Shown here piece after piece: positions 1 to 8,583 of a DNA stretch of 34,680 bases (its first letter is position 1; each line of letters opens with the position of its first letter). The position numbers and the translations under genes were made by a program. Source of the DNA: Leptolyngbyaceae cyanobacterium M33_DOE_097 (GTDB lineage Bacteria > Cyanobacteriota > Cyanobacteriia > Leptolyngbyales > Leptolyngbyaceae); the NCBI GenBank assembly GCA_015296075.1, contig DVDV01000099.1, forward strand, positions 90,446-125,125, written 5' to 3'. The notes under the pieces are model-generated. The model was not told where the DNA came from. It saw nothing but the letters and a program-made list of their open reading frames with translations, and did no database searches.

Positions 1-2870
1 CGTTGTTTCTGCAACAGTACGGCGCTGAAGAAGGTCTCCCGTGGATTTATATTGCCAGTGCGGGCATTGGCTCTGGGCTAGGCTTTTTGTATTCTTACTT
101 GCAACGGTTTTTGCCACTACGGCATGTAATTGTCACCGCTGCCTCATTGATGGCTTTACCGTTGGTTGCTTTTTGGTTTGGTTTAGGTGCCTCTGCCAGC
201 TTGCAGTCGTTTGGTTTTGCCCTGCCTGCCATCACGATCTTTTGTATGCGGCTGTGGCTTGAGGCCATTTATGCGCTGAATGACCTCAACACGTCGATCA
301 CGGCAAATCAACTATTTAACATTCGTGAAATTAAGCGCACCTACCCACTGATTAGCAGTGGTATTTTGGTGGCCGATGTCATCAGCGGCTTTTCTTTGCG
401 CAGTGTGATTTTGTTGGTAGGTGGTCTGCGCAATGTGCTATTGCTGGCGTTTGTGCTAATTGCGATCGGGGCAGGGCTGCTGTTTTATTTGTGTCAAAAG
501 TATCAGCAAGCCTTTCCTGATTTTTTGCGTCGTCGCAGTGAGGAACGACAACCGGACTTTACAAATCGTCGTTTACAAGGCCCCTTACGGCGCTATGTCA
601 TTCTTCTGTTTACGTTTTTTATCTTAGCGCAGGTGTTACTGCTGCTGATTGACTTCCGCTTTTCAAGTGAGTTGCAGCAGGGGCGAACCGATGAAGAAAT
701 TGCGGCCTTTTTAGGCTTATTTAATGGAATTCTTGGCATTTTCGAGCTGGCGATGCAATGGCTTGCTTCTAGCCGAGTGATTGAGCGGATGGGAGTGTTC
801 ACTGCTTCCATTATGTTGCCGGGAGCGATCAGCCTGGTCAGTGCCCTTTGTGTTGGGGTGTTGGCCTTCTCAAGCAACGTTTTGTTCGTTTTTTTAGTGA
901 TGCTTAAATTCTTTGATGAATTGCTTCACTACACTCTCTTTGCCAGCATTAGTCCCGTATTGTTTCAACCCGTGCCAGAGGTGATTCGTAGCCGCATTCA
1001 GGCGAATGTACGCGGGGTTGCGGAGCCGCTTTCTACGGGTTTTACAGGTTTAGCATTGTTGAGCCTGGTTTGGCTGGAGCAAAAGCAATGGATGGCCTTT
1101 AAGGCTGTGAATCTGGTATTGCCAGCGATTTTTTTGTTAGCTCTGGCGTGGATGTTAACTGTTTGGCTGATGCGATCGAAGTATGTCGGTCTGCTGGTCA
1201 TGAGTGCTGAGCGGGGGCAACTGAGTGCAGATGTTGACCTGCGGGAATTAAAACTGGCAGTCGCCAAAACCTTAGAGCAGCCTGGCACCGATGCACATAA
1301 AGCTTCTTGTATTGAGCTGCTGAGCCAGTTAGATGCCAAGAATGTTGGTGAGGTTCTAGCGCCCCTGTTAGACAAGCTGCCGTCGAAGCTGCAACAAAAA
1401 AGCCTTGAGGAAATGATGGAGTTTCCCAGCCTGACCTATGTGCCACAGGTACAGGAGTTGGTGAACTTGAACCCACCACCAGAAGTGCTGGCCGTCGCCT
1501 TGCGATATATCTGGATTACGCAAGAATCCCCTGATATTCGCCAACTGAAACCCTATTTACGGGCAGAGGTTGACCCTGTAGTGCGGGGAACGGCTGCTTC
1601 ACTGGTGTTGCGCCGAGGTAACAGCATTCAAAAAGCGGAGGCCACCAATACTCTGCGGTTGATGCTAACCCACAAGCAAGAACGTGAGCGGGTGATGGGA
1701 TGTCGAGCCTTGGGCGAAGCGGTCTATATGCAATCGCTGCGGTTACACATCCCCAATCTGCTGCAAGACGAGTCGCTGCGTGTGCGGTGTGCGCTGCTAG
1801 AAGCGATCGCGGCTACCCATTTGCAAGAGTTTTACCCTTCCCTGCTACGCGGACTTTACTATAAATCAACGCGAGCAGCAGCGATGAAAGCGCTGATTCG
1901 GCTGGAGAATGAAGCGATACCGATGTTGGTCAGTCTCGCCGAAGATTTGTATAAGCCTGACCTGGTGCGGTTACATGCCTGGAAGGCGATCGGTGAAATT
2001 GGCACACTGGAAGCACTCGATGCGTTGATTTCTCACTTAGCGGTTGCCTGGGGTACAGAGCGCCGTAGCCTGCTCAAGATCCTGTTAGAGATCCCAGATG
2101 ATGTGGGGATTGAAAGCGCCTTGGATGAGGTTGGGCGGAGTGGGATTGAGAACATGATCGACCAAGAAATCATGTTTATTGCGCAGATGTACGCGGCTAT
2201 TTGTGATTTAGAACCGATTCAGGGGAGAGAACCCGAACTGCTGCGAAGGGCGTTGCATGACATGCAAAACGATGCTCAAGAACGCTTGTTTTTGCTGATG
2301 AAGTTTCTCTATCCGATCAGCGCGATTAATGCGGCGGCCTTCAACTTGCATTCGACCTCGGCCAGTAGCATGGCACATGGGCTAGAGATTTTAGACAACA
2401 CGCTCGACATCCCCAGCAAGCGTGCTTTACTGAGCATCTTAGACCGTGGCTCTGAGCGCGAAAAGCTGAATATGTTGTCTGAGCTGTACAACTACAAGCC
2501 GTTACCCGCGAGCGATCGCCTGCGTCACCTTTTAGATTTACGGCATTTTCTGTCTGATTGGGGTTTGGCCTGTTGTTTCCACCTGGCTCGTAGTGCCCGT
2601 TGGAGTGTAACGGCTGAGCAGATCTTGGCGTGTTTACGCCACCCGCGTGGCTTTGTGCGTGAATCGGTTTTGACGTATCTGCAAGTTGCTTCACCACGTG
2701 CTTTAGAGCAGTTGTTGCCAAAGTTGAAAGCGGATCCTGACCCGATTGTTGCCAATATTGTGAAAGAAATTGCGAGCAGCATCGAGCCATCGACACGGCA
2801 AAAAAATGGACGGGCATCGAAAGATGGCCGCACAGATTTCTCTGGGTTCTCAGAGCTAGAACCGATATAG
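1..2870 (+). CDS. Transporter-like membrane protein with C-terminal HEAT repeats (5' end outside window)
   Basis: The frame is open from the left edge and the first in-frame start-like codon (TTG at 3) is probably internal, so the N-terminus is missing. About 955 residues are visible. Residues 1-400 hold many hydrophobic segments in an arrangement like MFS or ATP/ADP-translocase (Ntt/TLC) proteins, ending near residue 395. The remaining 550 residues are soluble, helical and repetitive, with recurring patterns such as VRGTAASLVLRR, VRCALLEAIAATH and RAAAMKALIRLEN, as expected of HEAT/Armadillo-type repeats. The tail is short and charged (from about 935). Cyanobacterial proteins with this layout are usually annotated as MFS transporter or HEAT-repeat protein; the substrate is unknown. 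I am confident of the two-part architecture, not of nucleotide transport. Confidence 0.8.
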   Translation, partial: LFLQQYGAEEGLPWIYIASAGIGSGLGFLYSYLQRFLPLRHVIVTAASLMALPLVAFWFGLGASASLQSFGFALPAITIFCMRLWLEAIYALNDLNTSITANQLFNIREIKRTYPLISSGILVADVISGFSLRSVILLVGGLRNVLLLAFVLIAIGAGLLFYLCQKYQQAFPDFLRRRSEERQPDFTNRRLQGPLRRYVILLFTFFILAQVLLLLIDFRFSSELQQGRTDEEIAAFLGLFNGILGIFELAMQWLASSRVIERMGVFTASIMLPGAISLVSALCVGVLAFSSNVLFVFLVMLKFFDELLHYTLFASISPVLFQPVPEVIRSRIQANVRGVAEPLSTGFTGLALLSLVWLEQKQWMAFKAVNLVLPAIFLLALAWMLTVWLMRSKYVGLLVMSAERGQLSADVDLRELKLAVAKTLEQPGTDAHKASCIELLSQLDAKNVGEVLAPLLDKLPSKLQQKSLEEMMEFPSLTYVPQVQELVNLNPPPEVLAVALRYIWITQESPDIRQLKPYLRAEVDPVVRGTAASLVLRRGNSIQKAEATNTLRLMLTHKQERERVMGCRALGEAVYMQSLRLHIPNLLQDESLRVRCALLEAIAATHLQEFYPSLLRGLYYKSTRAAAMKALIRLENEAIPMLVSLAEDLYKPDLVRLHAWKAIGEIGTLEALDALISHLAVAWGTERRSLLKILLEIPDDVGIESALDEVGRSGIENMIDQEIMFIAQMYAAICDLEPIQGREPELLRRALHDMQNDAQERLFLLMKFLYPISAINAAAFNLHSTSASSMAHGLEILDNTLDIPSKRALLSILDRGSEREKLNMLSELYNYKPLPASDRLRHLLDLRHFLSDWGLACCFHLARSARWSVTAEQILACLRHPRGFVRESVLTYLQVASPRALEQLLPKLKADPDPIVANIVKEIASSIEPSTRQKNGRASKDGRTDFSGFSELEPI

Positions 2871-2920
2871 AGGTGTTCTTGTATTTGACTTGAGAGATGT
2901 GCAGGTCAATGTTATCCAAT

Positions 2921-2949
2921 GTAAGGGTTTAGCATTGCAAAGCCCCTAC
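2921..2949. repeat. Imperfect palindromic repeat (GTAAGGG...CCCCTAC)
   Basis: A 13-base arm (2921-2933) and its imperfect reverse complement (2937-2949) flank a 3-base ATT loop. The mismatches are partly G-U compatible. It lies between two convergent genes but has no T-run on either side, so it looks like a dispersed intergenic palindrome rather than a classical terminator. A related palindrome is at 23101-23125. Confidence 0.6.
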
Positions 2950-2992
2950 CACAGGCGCTTCTCCAACTGGGAGATTACTTGTCTACGGCCCC

Positions 2993-3811
2993 TTAAGCAA
3001 CCTTTTGTTCGGTCACGAGTGTGAGCGTTGTCCATTCACCGCGATCGCTGTAACTGCGAATTATCCGTTGCCGCAAATCTGGTTGGAGCAGCCAACCCGC
3101 TTCTAAAAAGAAGGGTTTACCCGGCTGAATTTTGAGCGGGCAGGTTGAGGACGCACCATCGGGCAACATCAGCACTTGTAAGGTTTGACTGCCCTGCTCA
3201 AACAAAAGCTGATGATTGCGAATGGTTGCTTGAGAGGCAATGGTTTGCCCACCAGGCAGGCTTAACTCCTGGTTAAGCGTCGTTTCACCAGATTGCCAAA
3301 GCCGCAGTTGAGTAGAGTAAGACTGTGGCTCGCTCCAATCGCGATCCAGGGTCAACGCTTCCCCCTGCCAACTGCCTAACAGATCGGTCAGCTGCAACGG
3401 CAGACGTTCAGCCGCGTCAGTACCAGCCAACCGCTCACGAATGAGGGTGAGTTGAGAAAGTTCGCTTTGTTTGTCGTAGAGTTGCACCAGTCGTAAGCGG
3501 CGATCGCCCCAAATCAGCCCCAGCTCGGCTCCAAACTCAGAAAACGGCCCAAACTGAATTGAACCCTGAGAAAATGCACCGTTTTCAAATAGAAGAATGC
3601 CACGTCCTAAAGAGCTGTATTCCAACACTTGTTCTTCAGGTGGATTGGTAAATCGCTGCACGGTTTGCCGCATGGTCTGGTTGCTATTTAACCCAACAAA
3701 CGACACCACCGTTGGCACATCACTGAGCACCTCGCCCGTCGGAGAGAGGCGAGTAAACGAACCCTGCCACTCACCCAGATTTTGCAGTAAACACTCCCAT
3801 TGCGATCGCAT
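2993..3811 (-). CDS. DUF3598 family protein
   Basis: A 272-residue soluble protein, rich in beta strand and aromatic residues. It starts MRSQWECLLQNLGEWQGSF, the W-G-x-F opening typical of the cyanobacterial DUF3598 family, which is thought to be lipocalin/calycin-like. I chose the ATG at 3811 because it lies 2 bases after the stop of the upstream pentapeptide gene; a TTG four codons earlier would overlap that gene. The tight spacing suggests an operon with translational coupling. There is no signal peptide. A chromophore- or lipid-binding role is only a guess from the fold. The family call is by recognition of the N-terminus and overall pattern. Confidence 0.75.
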   Translation of the reverse strand: MRSQWECLLQNLGEWQGSFTRLSPTGEVLSDVPTVVSFVGLNSNQTMRQTVQRFTNPPEEQVLEYSSLGRGILLFENGAFSQGSIQFGPFSEFGAELGLIWGDRRLRLVQLYDKQSELSQLTLIRERLAGTDAAERLPLQLTDLLGSWQGEALTLDRDWSEPQSYSTQLRLWQSGETTLNQELSLPGGQTIASQATIRNHQLLFEQGSQTLQVLMLPDGASSTCPLKIQPGKPFFLEAGWLLQPDLRQRIIRSYSDRGEWTTLTLVTEQKVA

Positions 3812-3813
3812 AG

Positions 3814-4347
3814 CTACCGACAACCTAAGCTTTCGCGAGTATCGACACCCGTTTTGGGATTGACTCCAGTGGCGTACTTACAGAGCTTGGCAACTGCATA
3901 GCGATCGATGAGGGCATTGGTAAAGTCGGCTCCATCGACAACCGCCTCATCCAAAATGCTATTGGTGAGGGTCGCGTCTTCTAAAATGGCGTTCGAGAGG
4001 TTGGCTTTATAAAGGGTGACGCGATCAACCAGCGCACCTGTCAAATCAGCTCCGCTCAAATTGGCTCCCAGCATGTTGCCCTTGGTGAGCATGGCATTTT
4101 TGAGGTTGGCTCCCGCAAAATTGGTCTCGCGCATTTCGGCGGAGACAAACACCGCACCGGATAGATCCATATTGGAGAAATCACGGTTCTCAAGCAGAGT
4201 GTGGCTGTAGTTAATCGTGTTTGCCTGGGCCAACGCAGGTCGTGCTGCTAAAACAAGCCAGAGCAGCGTCAAACCAATGGTGAGCAAAACCAGGAGCGAT
4301 CGCCCCACAATTCGCTTGAGGGAGGGTGCAGACAAAACGATAGACAT
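3814..4347 (-). CDS. Exported pentapeptide-repeat protein (thylakoid-lumen type)
   Basis: 177 residues. A basic N-terminus and hydrophobic helix (about 10-34) end in ARPALA, a good signal peptidase site after residue 40. Residues 55-150 follow the A(N/D)Lxx pentapeptide pattern (FSNMDLSGAVF, FAGANLKNAML, MLGANLSGADLTGA, LYKANLSNAILEDATL), which builds a right-handed quadrilateral beta-helix. The C-terminus has two cysteines, C156 and C176, that could form a disulfide. The layout matches cyanobacterial Rfr32-type proteins and plant lumenal pentapeptide proteins such as TL17, so a lumen or periplasm location is likely. The molecular role of that group is not established. It is probably cotranscribed with the DUF3598 gene 2 bases downstream. 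Confidence 0.85.
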   Translation of the reverse strand: MSIVLSAPSLKRIVGRSLLVLLTIGLTLLWLVLAARPALAQANTINYSHTLLENRDFSNMDLSGAVFVSAEMRETNFAGANLKNAMLTKGNMLGANLSGADLTGALVDRVTLYKANLSNAILEDATLTNSILDEAVVDGADFTNALIDRYAVAKLCKYATGVNPKTGVDTRESLGCR

Positions 4348-4449
4348 GCGCTCAGCTCAATGAAAGTTCTTTACTGCTTTGATGATAAGTCAGCTTGCTA
4401 AGTCGAGAAGGGATGTTTGTGATTTGTCAGGTATAGCGGTAGTCATCTA

Positions 4450-4500
4450 GGTTAGGCCGAGGTGCAGGGGGGACCCCTCTTATTTTCAATGGCCTAAACC
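4450..4500. repeat. Nested inverted repeat between the pentapeptide and EamA genes
   Basis: The outer arms GGTTAGGCC (4450-4458) and GGCCTAAACC (4491-4500) are complementary apart from one extra base. Inside lies a second hairpin, AGGGG/CCCCT (4466-4470 and 4474-4478) with a 3-base loop. It follows the stop of the minus-strand EamA gene at 4534, so it could form at that transcript's 3' end, but there is no U-tract. It may be a small intergenic repeat or an intrinsic processing hairpin. Confidence 0.4.
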
Positions 4501-4533
4501 AATTGGCAACAACTATAGGTGTAAAAGACGTTG

Positions 4534-5601
4534 TTAATTTTCGGTTTTAGTCATGCGAACACGTACCTGCGATCGATCCGCTAATGTGGCTGATTCCACA
4601 GAAGAAATTGCGGGGATTGCTTCTTTTTGCTGAGTGCCTAATTTCTCTGCTAAAACATGACGCTGGTTGATCAAATAAATACTGACCAAGGTTAACCCGA
4701 CCCCAAACCACTGAACGGTTGTTAGCACTTCATTGAGAAACAGACTGCCAAACAACAAAGCAAAGACGGGCGTTAAAAATGTGAGTGAACTGAGGCTGGT
4801 CAAACTACCCCGTGAGGCGAAGTAGAAAAATAAACCGTAGGCGACTGCGCTACCAAAAATAGTGGAGTAACCCATTGCTAACCAATCCGCTCCTTGTAAC
4901 CCACTGAACTGGTTTGCTTCACCAAAAGCAGAAAGCGCAAAAAGTGGGACTCCACCTAAAATCATGTGCCAGCCAGTAGCCGTGATCGGGTCAGCGTAGC
5001 GACTGACGTAGCGCATACAAACCGTGCCAACCGCCATCGATAACGACGCTAACAGCATCAGCCATTGCCCGTTTTGAAACAGCCCTTCGAGTAACCCAGC
5101 GCCCAACTCAAACCCATCGGGTAGACTACCCTGCTGTAAAAATCCAGTAATCCATTCTGTTGGCAAGCCGAGCAGACTGATGCCAGCAACGCCAAAAGCC
5201 AAACCGATCCACCCCCATAAGCCAATGCGATCGCTAAACAACCACGAGGCTAACAAGGCAACCGCGAGGGGCTGCGAATCAATCATCACAGAGCCAAGCC
5301 CTGCACCAGTACGCACTAAACCTTCGGCTAAGAACCCCTGGAACATCGCGCCATCAATTAAAGCAAACAGCGCAATCCAGCCCCACGCTTGCCAGCCTTT
5401 GGGTTGAGGCCGCTTTAACAGCCAGCCGACCAGCAAAACCAAAATTCCTGCTGGAGCCAACCGCACCCCTGCCATAAACAAAGGCGTTGTATGTGGGATC
5501 ACTCCCTTCATAGCAACCATTGCAGTGCCCCAAAAGAAAAAGGGGGCAATTAGTAATAATGGGTAAAACGGCGACTGATTTAAGCTCTGCTGTTGGTTCA
5601 T
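4534..5601 (-). CDS. EamA family (DMT superfamily) transporter
   Basis: 355 residues from the ATG at 5601 (MNQQQSLNQS); an upstream in-frame TTG at 5655 would add 18 unlikely residues. There are about ten hydrophobic segments in two halves. The first begins PLLLIAPFFFWGTAMVAMKG, the hallmark of EamA/RhaT-like permeases; the second begins LASLSMAVGTVCMRYVS and contains ITATGWHMILGG. Members export or import metabolites such as amino acids; the substrate cannot be read from sequence. It stands alone on the minus strand, divergent from sppA. The C-terminal 40 residues are polar and cytoplasmic-looking. Confidence 0.85.
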   Translation of the reverse strand: MNQQQSLNQSPFYPLLLIAPFFFWGTAMVAMKGVIPHTTPLFMAGVRLAPAGILVLLVGWLLKRPQPKGWQAWGWIALFALIDGAMFQGFLAEGLVRTGAGLGSVMIDSQPLAVALLASWLFSDRIGLWGWIGLAFGVAGISLLGLPTEWITGFLQQGSLPDGFELGAGLLEGLFQNGQWLMLLASLSMAVGTVCMRYVSRYADPITATGWHMILGGVPLFALSAFGEANQFSGLQGADWLAMGYSTIFGSAVAYGLFFYFASRGSLTSLSSLTFLTPVFALLFGSLFLNEVLTTVQWFGVGLTLVSIYLINQRHVLAEKLGTQQKEAIPAISSVESATLADRSQVRVRMTKTEN

Positions 5602-5764
5602 GGGCTTACCAGAAAAAGTTGGATGTACGGGCGATCGCCCTTCTCCTACTGACAATTGTACCTAACCTTATAGATATGTTAAGCAGTTGTCATAATTTCT
5701 TGCTGGAATCTTCCCTGTTTCCCACAAAGATGCGGCAAACTAAGTATTAGTCGATACGTTTTGG

Positions 5765-6619
5765 ATGAGTGCGATGATGCGGCTGTTTAGACCTGGTTTC
5801 AAGAAACAAATTGCCCGTTTAGAAATTTCAGGTCCGATCGCCGGAGCGACTCGAAAACGAATTCTTGAAGCACTGAAAACCATTGAGGAACGTAGGTTTC
5901 CGGCGTTGCTCTTGAGAATTGATAGCCCCGGTGGCACGGTTGGTGATTCTCAAGAAATTTATGAAGCTTTGAAACGACTACGCGACAAAGTGAAGATCGT
6001 CGCGAGCTTTGGTAACATCTCGGCTTCCGGTGGGGTGTACATCGCGATGGGTGCGAAACATATCATGGCGAATCCTGGCACCATTACGGGTAGCATCGGT
6101 GTCATTTTGCGCGGCAATAATCTGGAACGCCTGTTAGATCGGGTTGGTGTTTCCTTTAAGGTCATCAAATCAGGACCATTTAAGGACATACTGGCATTTG
6201 ATCGTGAGATGACCGATTCCGAAAAACACATTTTGCAAGAGTTGATTGATGTGAGCTACCAACAGTTTGTGCAGACGGTAGCCGAAGCTCGCAACTTATC
6301 GGTTGAAACGGTACGCAGCTTTGCCGATGGGCGCATTTTTACAGGGCAGCAAGCGCTGGAGTTAGGGGTTGTCGATCGCCTAGGTACCGAAGAAGATGCC
6401 CGTAAGTGGGCTGCAGAGTTAGTTGGGCTTGATCCTGAGAAGACACGCTGTTTTACGTTGGAAGAACGAAAACCGCTGCTCAGTCGGCTCGTTTCTCGAA
6501 GTCAGACCCAGTCAATGGTCGGGCAACTCGCTGCTTTACCCGGTTTAACAACCTCTGTGCAATGGATAAGTTTTGAGGTAGAAACAAGTGGTCTACCGTT
6601 GTGGCTGTATCGCCCCTAA
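5765..6619 (+). CDS. sppA: Signal peptide peptidase SppA (short form)
   Basis: 284 residues, the single-domain peptidase S49 type found in cyanobacteria. RIDSPGGTVGDSQEIYEAL (51-69) forms the clpP-like core. GNISASGGVYIAMGA holds the likely nucleophile S88, and VIKSGPFKDI holds the likely catalytic lysine K140, by analogy with the Ser-Lys dyad of SppA. There is no clear N-terminal membrane anchor, only a short LFRPGF segment, so membrane association would be peripheral or via the C-terminus. The expected role is cleavage of leftover signal peptides in the membrane; in cyanobacteria SppA homologues are also linked to light-stress trimming of antenna proteins. The start ATG at 5765 has ATGs at codons 4 and 5 as alternatives. 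Confidence 0.9.
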   Translation: MSAMMRLFRPGFKKQIARLEISGPIAGATRKRILEALKTIEERRFPALLLRIDSPGGTVGDSQEIYEALKRLRDKVKIVASFGNISASGGVYIAMGAKHIMANPGTITGSIGVILRGNNLERLLDRVGVSFKVIKSGPFKDILAFDREMTDSEKHILQELIDVSYQQFVQTVAEARNLSVETVRSFADGRIFTGQQALELGVVDRLGTEEDARKWAAELVGLDPEKTRCFTLEERKPLLSRLVSRSQTQSMVGQLAALPGLTTSVQWISFEVETSGLPLWLYRP

Positions 6620-6776
6620 AAACTTTACCTTCCTTAAAAAAAATAGGGGATCAGGCCACAAAATTTCTTAGGATAACGGTGGCTGAATATGTGACTTTAT
6701 TGGAATTATTAGCCATAGTGGAGAATGAAATCTGACAAGGTTTCAGACTGATTATTTGCCTGAAATTATATTTTCC

Positions 6777-6782
6777 GGAGGA
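6777..6782 (+). promoter_or_regulatory. Strong Shine-Dalgarno GGAGGA fixing the aroH GTG start
   Basis: GGAGGA ends 6 bases before the GTG at 6789. This spacing decides for the GTG over an upstream in-frame TTG at 6756, which would place the SD inside the gene. Confidence 0.8.
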
Positions 6783-6788
6783 ACAAGC

Positions 6789-7226
6789 GTGGGTTGGCGT
6801 GTGAGAGCAATTCGAGGGGCGACAACAGTCTCAGAAAACACCGTGGAAGCAATTCGCGAAGCAGTGCATGAACTGCTCGACGCTTTAGAAACCCACAACA
6901 ATTTAGACTTTGATGAAATTGTGAGTGTAACGTTTTCAGTTACACATGATCTGGATGTGGTTTTTCCGGCGGCGATCGCCCGCGAACGTCCCCATTGGGC
7001 TAACGTTCCCCTACTGGATGTGCAACAAATGTATGTGAAGGGCAGCTTAGAGCGGTGCATTCGCTTTTTAATTCACTTCAACACGCCCGACCCAAACGTG
7101 GTGATTTATCATCCTTACCTGCGCAAGGCAAAAAGCCTGCGGCCTGATCGGGCACTCACTCCCGTCAGCCAGTGCTTGCCTTACCCAACCGTGCAGTCTC
7201 ATCAAGTTGACACGAGTTTAAGGTGA
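6789..7226 (+). CDS. aroH: Chorismate mutase, AroH class
   Basis: 145 residues from a GTG start, against about 127 in Bacillus subtilis AroH. It converts chorismate to prephenate for phenylalanine and tyrosine synthesis and is expected to be a trimer with active sites between subunits. RAIRGATTV (6-14) supplies R9 (B. subtilis R7), CIRFLIH supplies R92 (R90), and HPYLRKA supplies Y110 (Y108). The B. subtilis active-site residues C75 and E78 align with D77 and Q80 in LLDVQQM. I believe this variant is common in cyanobacterial AroH, but I recall that rather than having checked it. The extra C-terminal 25 residues are low in conservation. Confidence 0.9.
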   Translation: MGWRVRAIRGATTVSENTVEAIREAVHELLDALETHNNLDFDEIVSVTFSVTHDLDVVFPAAIARERPHWANVPLLDVQQMYVKGSLERCIRFLIHFNTPDPNVVIYHPYLRKAKSLRPDRALTPVSQCLPYPTVQSHQVDTSLR

Positions 7227-7301
7227 AGGACGGTTCTTTCTCTTTACCCCATACAATCGAAACCGACTTCTACAATGAGATGAAAGAGGCGATGTAGAGG
7301 T

Positions 7302-7700
7302 ATGAGTGCTTTGGGAAAAGAGGCGCAAAGTTTATCAATTCAAGATTTTGAACCGTATCAGATTGTTTATCTCGAAGCGACGGGCGATCGCCTGTTTTCC
7401 GAGATGGTGCAAATGGCAGAAGGTAAACAAACCTGTTGGGTGCGTCCCTTAGTGCTGGTGTTTGACTATTACCAACTGTCAGATCAGCCTTGTGAGTGGT
7501 TTGACCTGCGCAATGGCTCTGACCTGCTTTGCCCCAGTACGCTGTTTCAGGCCGCGCTGGATACGGATGTGATTCCGTTTTTGAGTCAGCTTCCGCCTCT
7601 GGTGCAAGGTGGGCGCTGCGATCGCGCTGTTCAACAACGCCTCAATCAATTTATGCGTCGCCTTTGGGAAATTCACTCAGATGCTTTTCATGCCAGCTAA
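7302..7700 (+). CDS. Conserved hypothetical protein (cyanobacterial)
   Basis: 132 residues, soluble, no signal peptide or membrane helix. It is aromatic-rich: the segment CWVRPLVLVFDYYQLSDQ (about 45-62) is followed by EWFDLRNGSDLLCPSTLFQAALD and a helical C-terminus with QRLNQFMRRLWEIH. I do not recognise a functional domain. The pattern of conserved-looking W, C and D residues and normal cyanobacterial codon use support a real gene. It lies 75 bases after aroH and 113 bases before plsY on the same strand, so it may share their transcript. No function is proposed. Confidence 0.7.
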   Translation: MSALGKEAQSLSIQDFEPYQIVYLEATGDRLFSEMVQMAEGKQTCWVRPLVLVFDYYQLSDQPCEWFDLRNGSDLLCPSTLFQAALDTDVIPFLSQLPPLVQGGRCDRAVQQRLNQFMRRLWEIHSDAFHAS

Positions 7701-7813
7701 GTCTCTGCTTGGTTGAATTTGGCTGTATGACAAATGCAAAATTTTCTGTGGATGAAGGTGAACCAAAACGCGATAATGCAGATGGCTAAATTGCTCTTCA
7801 CTCTATCTGGCTT

Positions 7814-8491
7814 ATGGTTGTTTGGTTAGCCTTAAACGTATTGATTGTCTCTGTCGCTTACTTGTTGGGGTCGATTCCGCCGGGGTATTGGGCTGGCAAG
7901 TTGTTAAAGGGCATCGATATTCGCGAGCATGGTTCTGGCTCGACCGGGGCAACTAACGTGCTGCGAACTTTGGGTAAAGGTCCGGCACTGGCAGTTTTGG
8001 CGATCGATATTCTCAAAGGCGTTGGAGCAATTTTGCTCTCTTATCTGCCTCATTCGCTCGAAGCATTTTATACCCTGGCTCCAGCAGGAATGGATGCCGT
8101 CAGTGGGCAACCCTGGTTGACGAGCTTGGCTGCGATGGCTGCCTTGATTGGTCATAGCCGCTCTGTCTTTCTCAATTTCACGGGTGGTAAGTCGGCAGCG
8201 GTGAGCCTGGGCGTTTTACTGGCGATGAATTGGATTGTCGGACTGGGTACGCTGGGCGTCTTTCTGCTGGTACTGGCGGTGAGTCGAATTGTTTCGCTGA
8301 GTTCAATGTCAGCGGCGATCGCGGTGTCTGTCCTGATGCTGGTGACGCAGCAACCCTTGCCCTATATTCTGTTTGCTGTGGCGGGTGGGGTTTACGTCAT
8401 TCTGCGCCATCGCTCCAATATTCAGCGGTTGTTGGCTGGTACCGAGCCGCGTTTAGGGCAAAAGCTGCCTGAAGTAACGCCACCGGCCTAA
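7814..8491 (+). CDS. plsY: Acyl-phosphate:glycerol-3-phosphate acyltransferase PlsY
   Basis: 225 residues with about five membrane helices. It transfers an acyl group from acyl-phosphate to glycerol-3-phosphate, the first step of membrane lipid synthesis. Motif 1 is HGSGSTGATNVLR (39-51). Motif 2 is GHSRSVFLNFTGGKSAA (113-129), with GGK binding phosphate. Motif 3 is SRIVSLSS (157-164). GSIPPGYWAGK (19-29) is the usual N-terminal signature. The length is slightly above the bacterial norm because of a loop near residues 80-100. ATG at 7814 starts directly at the first helix. Confidence 0.95.
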   Translation: MVVWLALNVLIVSVAYLLGSIPPGYWAGKLLKGIDIREHGSGSTGATNVLRTLGKGPALAVLAIDILKGVGAILLSYLPHSLEAFYTLAPAGMDAVSGQPWLTSLAAMAALIGHSRSVFLNFTGGKSAAVSLGVLLAMNWIVGLGTLGVFLLVLAVSRIVSLSSMSAAIAVSVLMLVTQQPLPYILFAVAGGVYVILRHRSNIQRLLAGTEPRLGQKLPEVTPPA

Positions 8492-8583
8492 AAATCTGAA
8501 GCCTGCCTGTGTGAGTTGTGTGGCAACGGTTTGCCAGATAACGTGTTTGAGTGCTTTTTGCTGTTGTTTCTTGTCCAAATCTC

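Noticed and set aside
2341-2919. 192-codon minus-strand frame opposite the HEAT-repeat gene
   Set aside because: Shadow of the coding strand, Cys/His-rich composition unlike a real protein and no independent start signal.
7733-7789. Short frames between the 132-residue gene and plsY
   Set aside because: About 20 codons at most, no start signal, composition not convincing.
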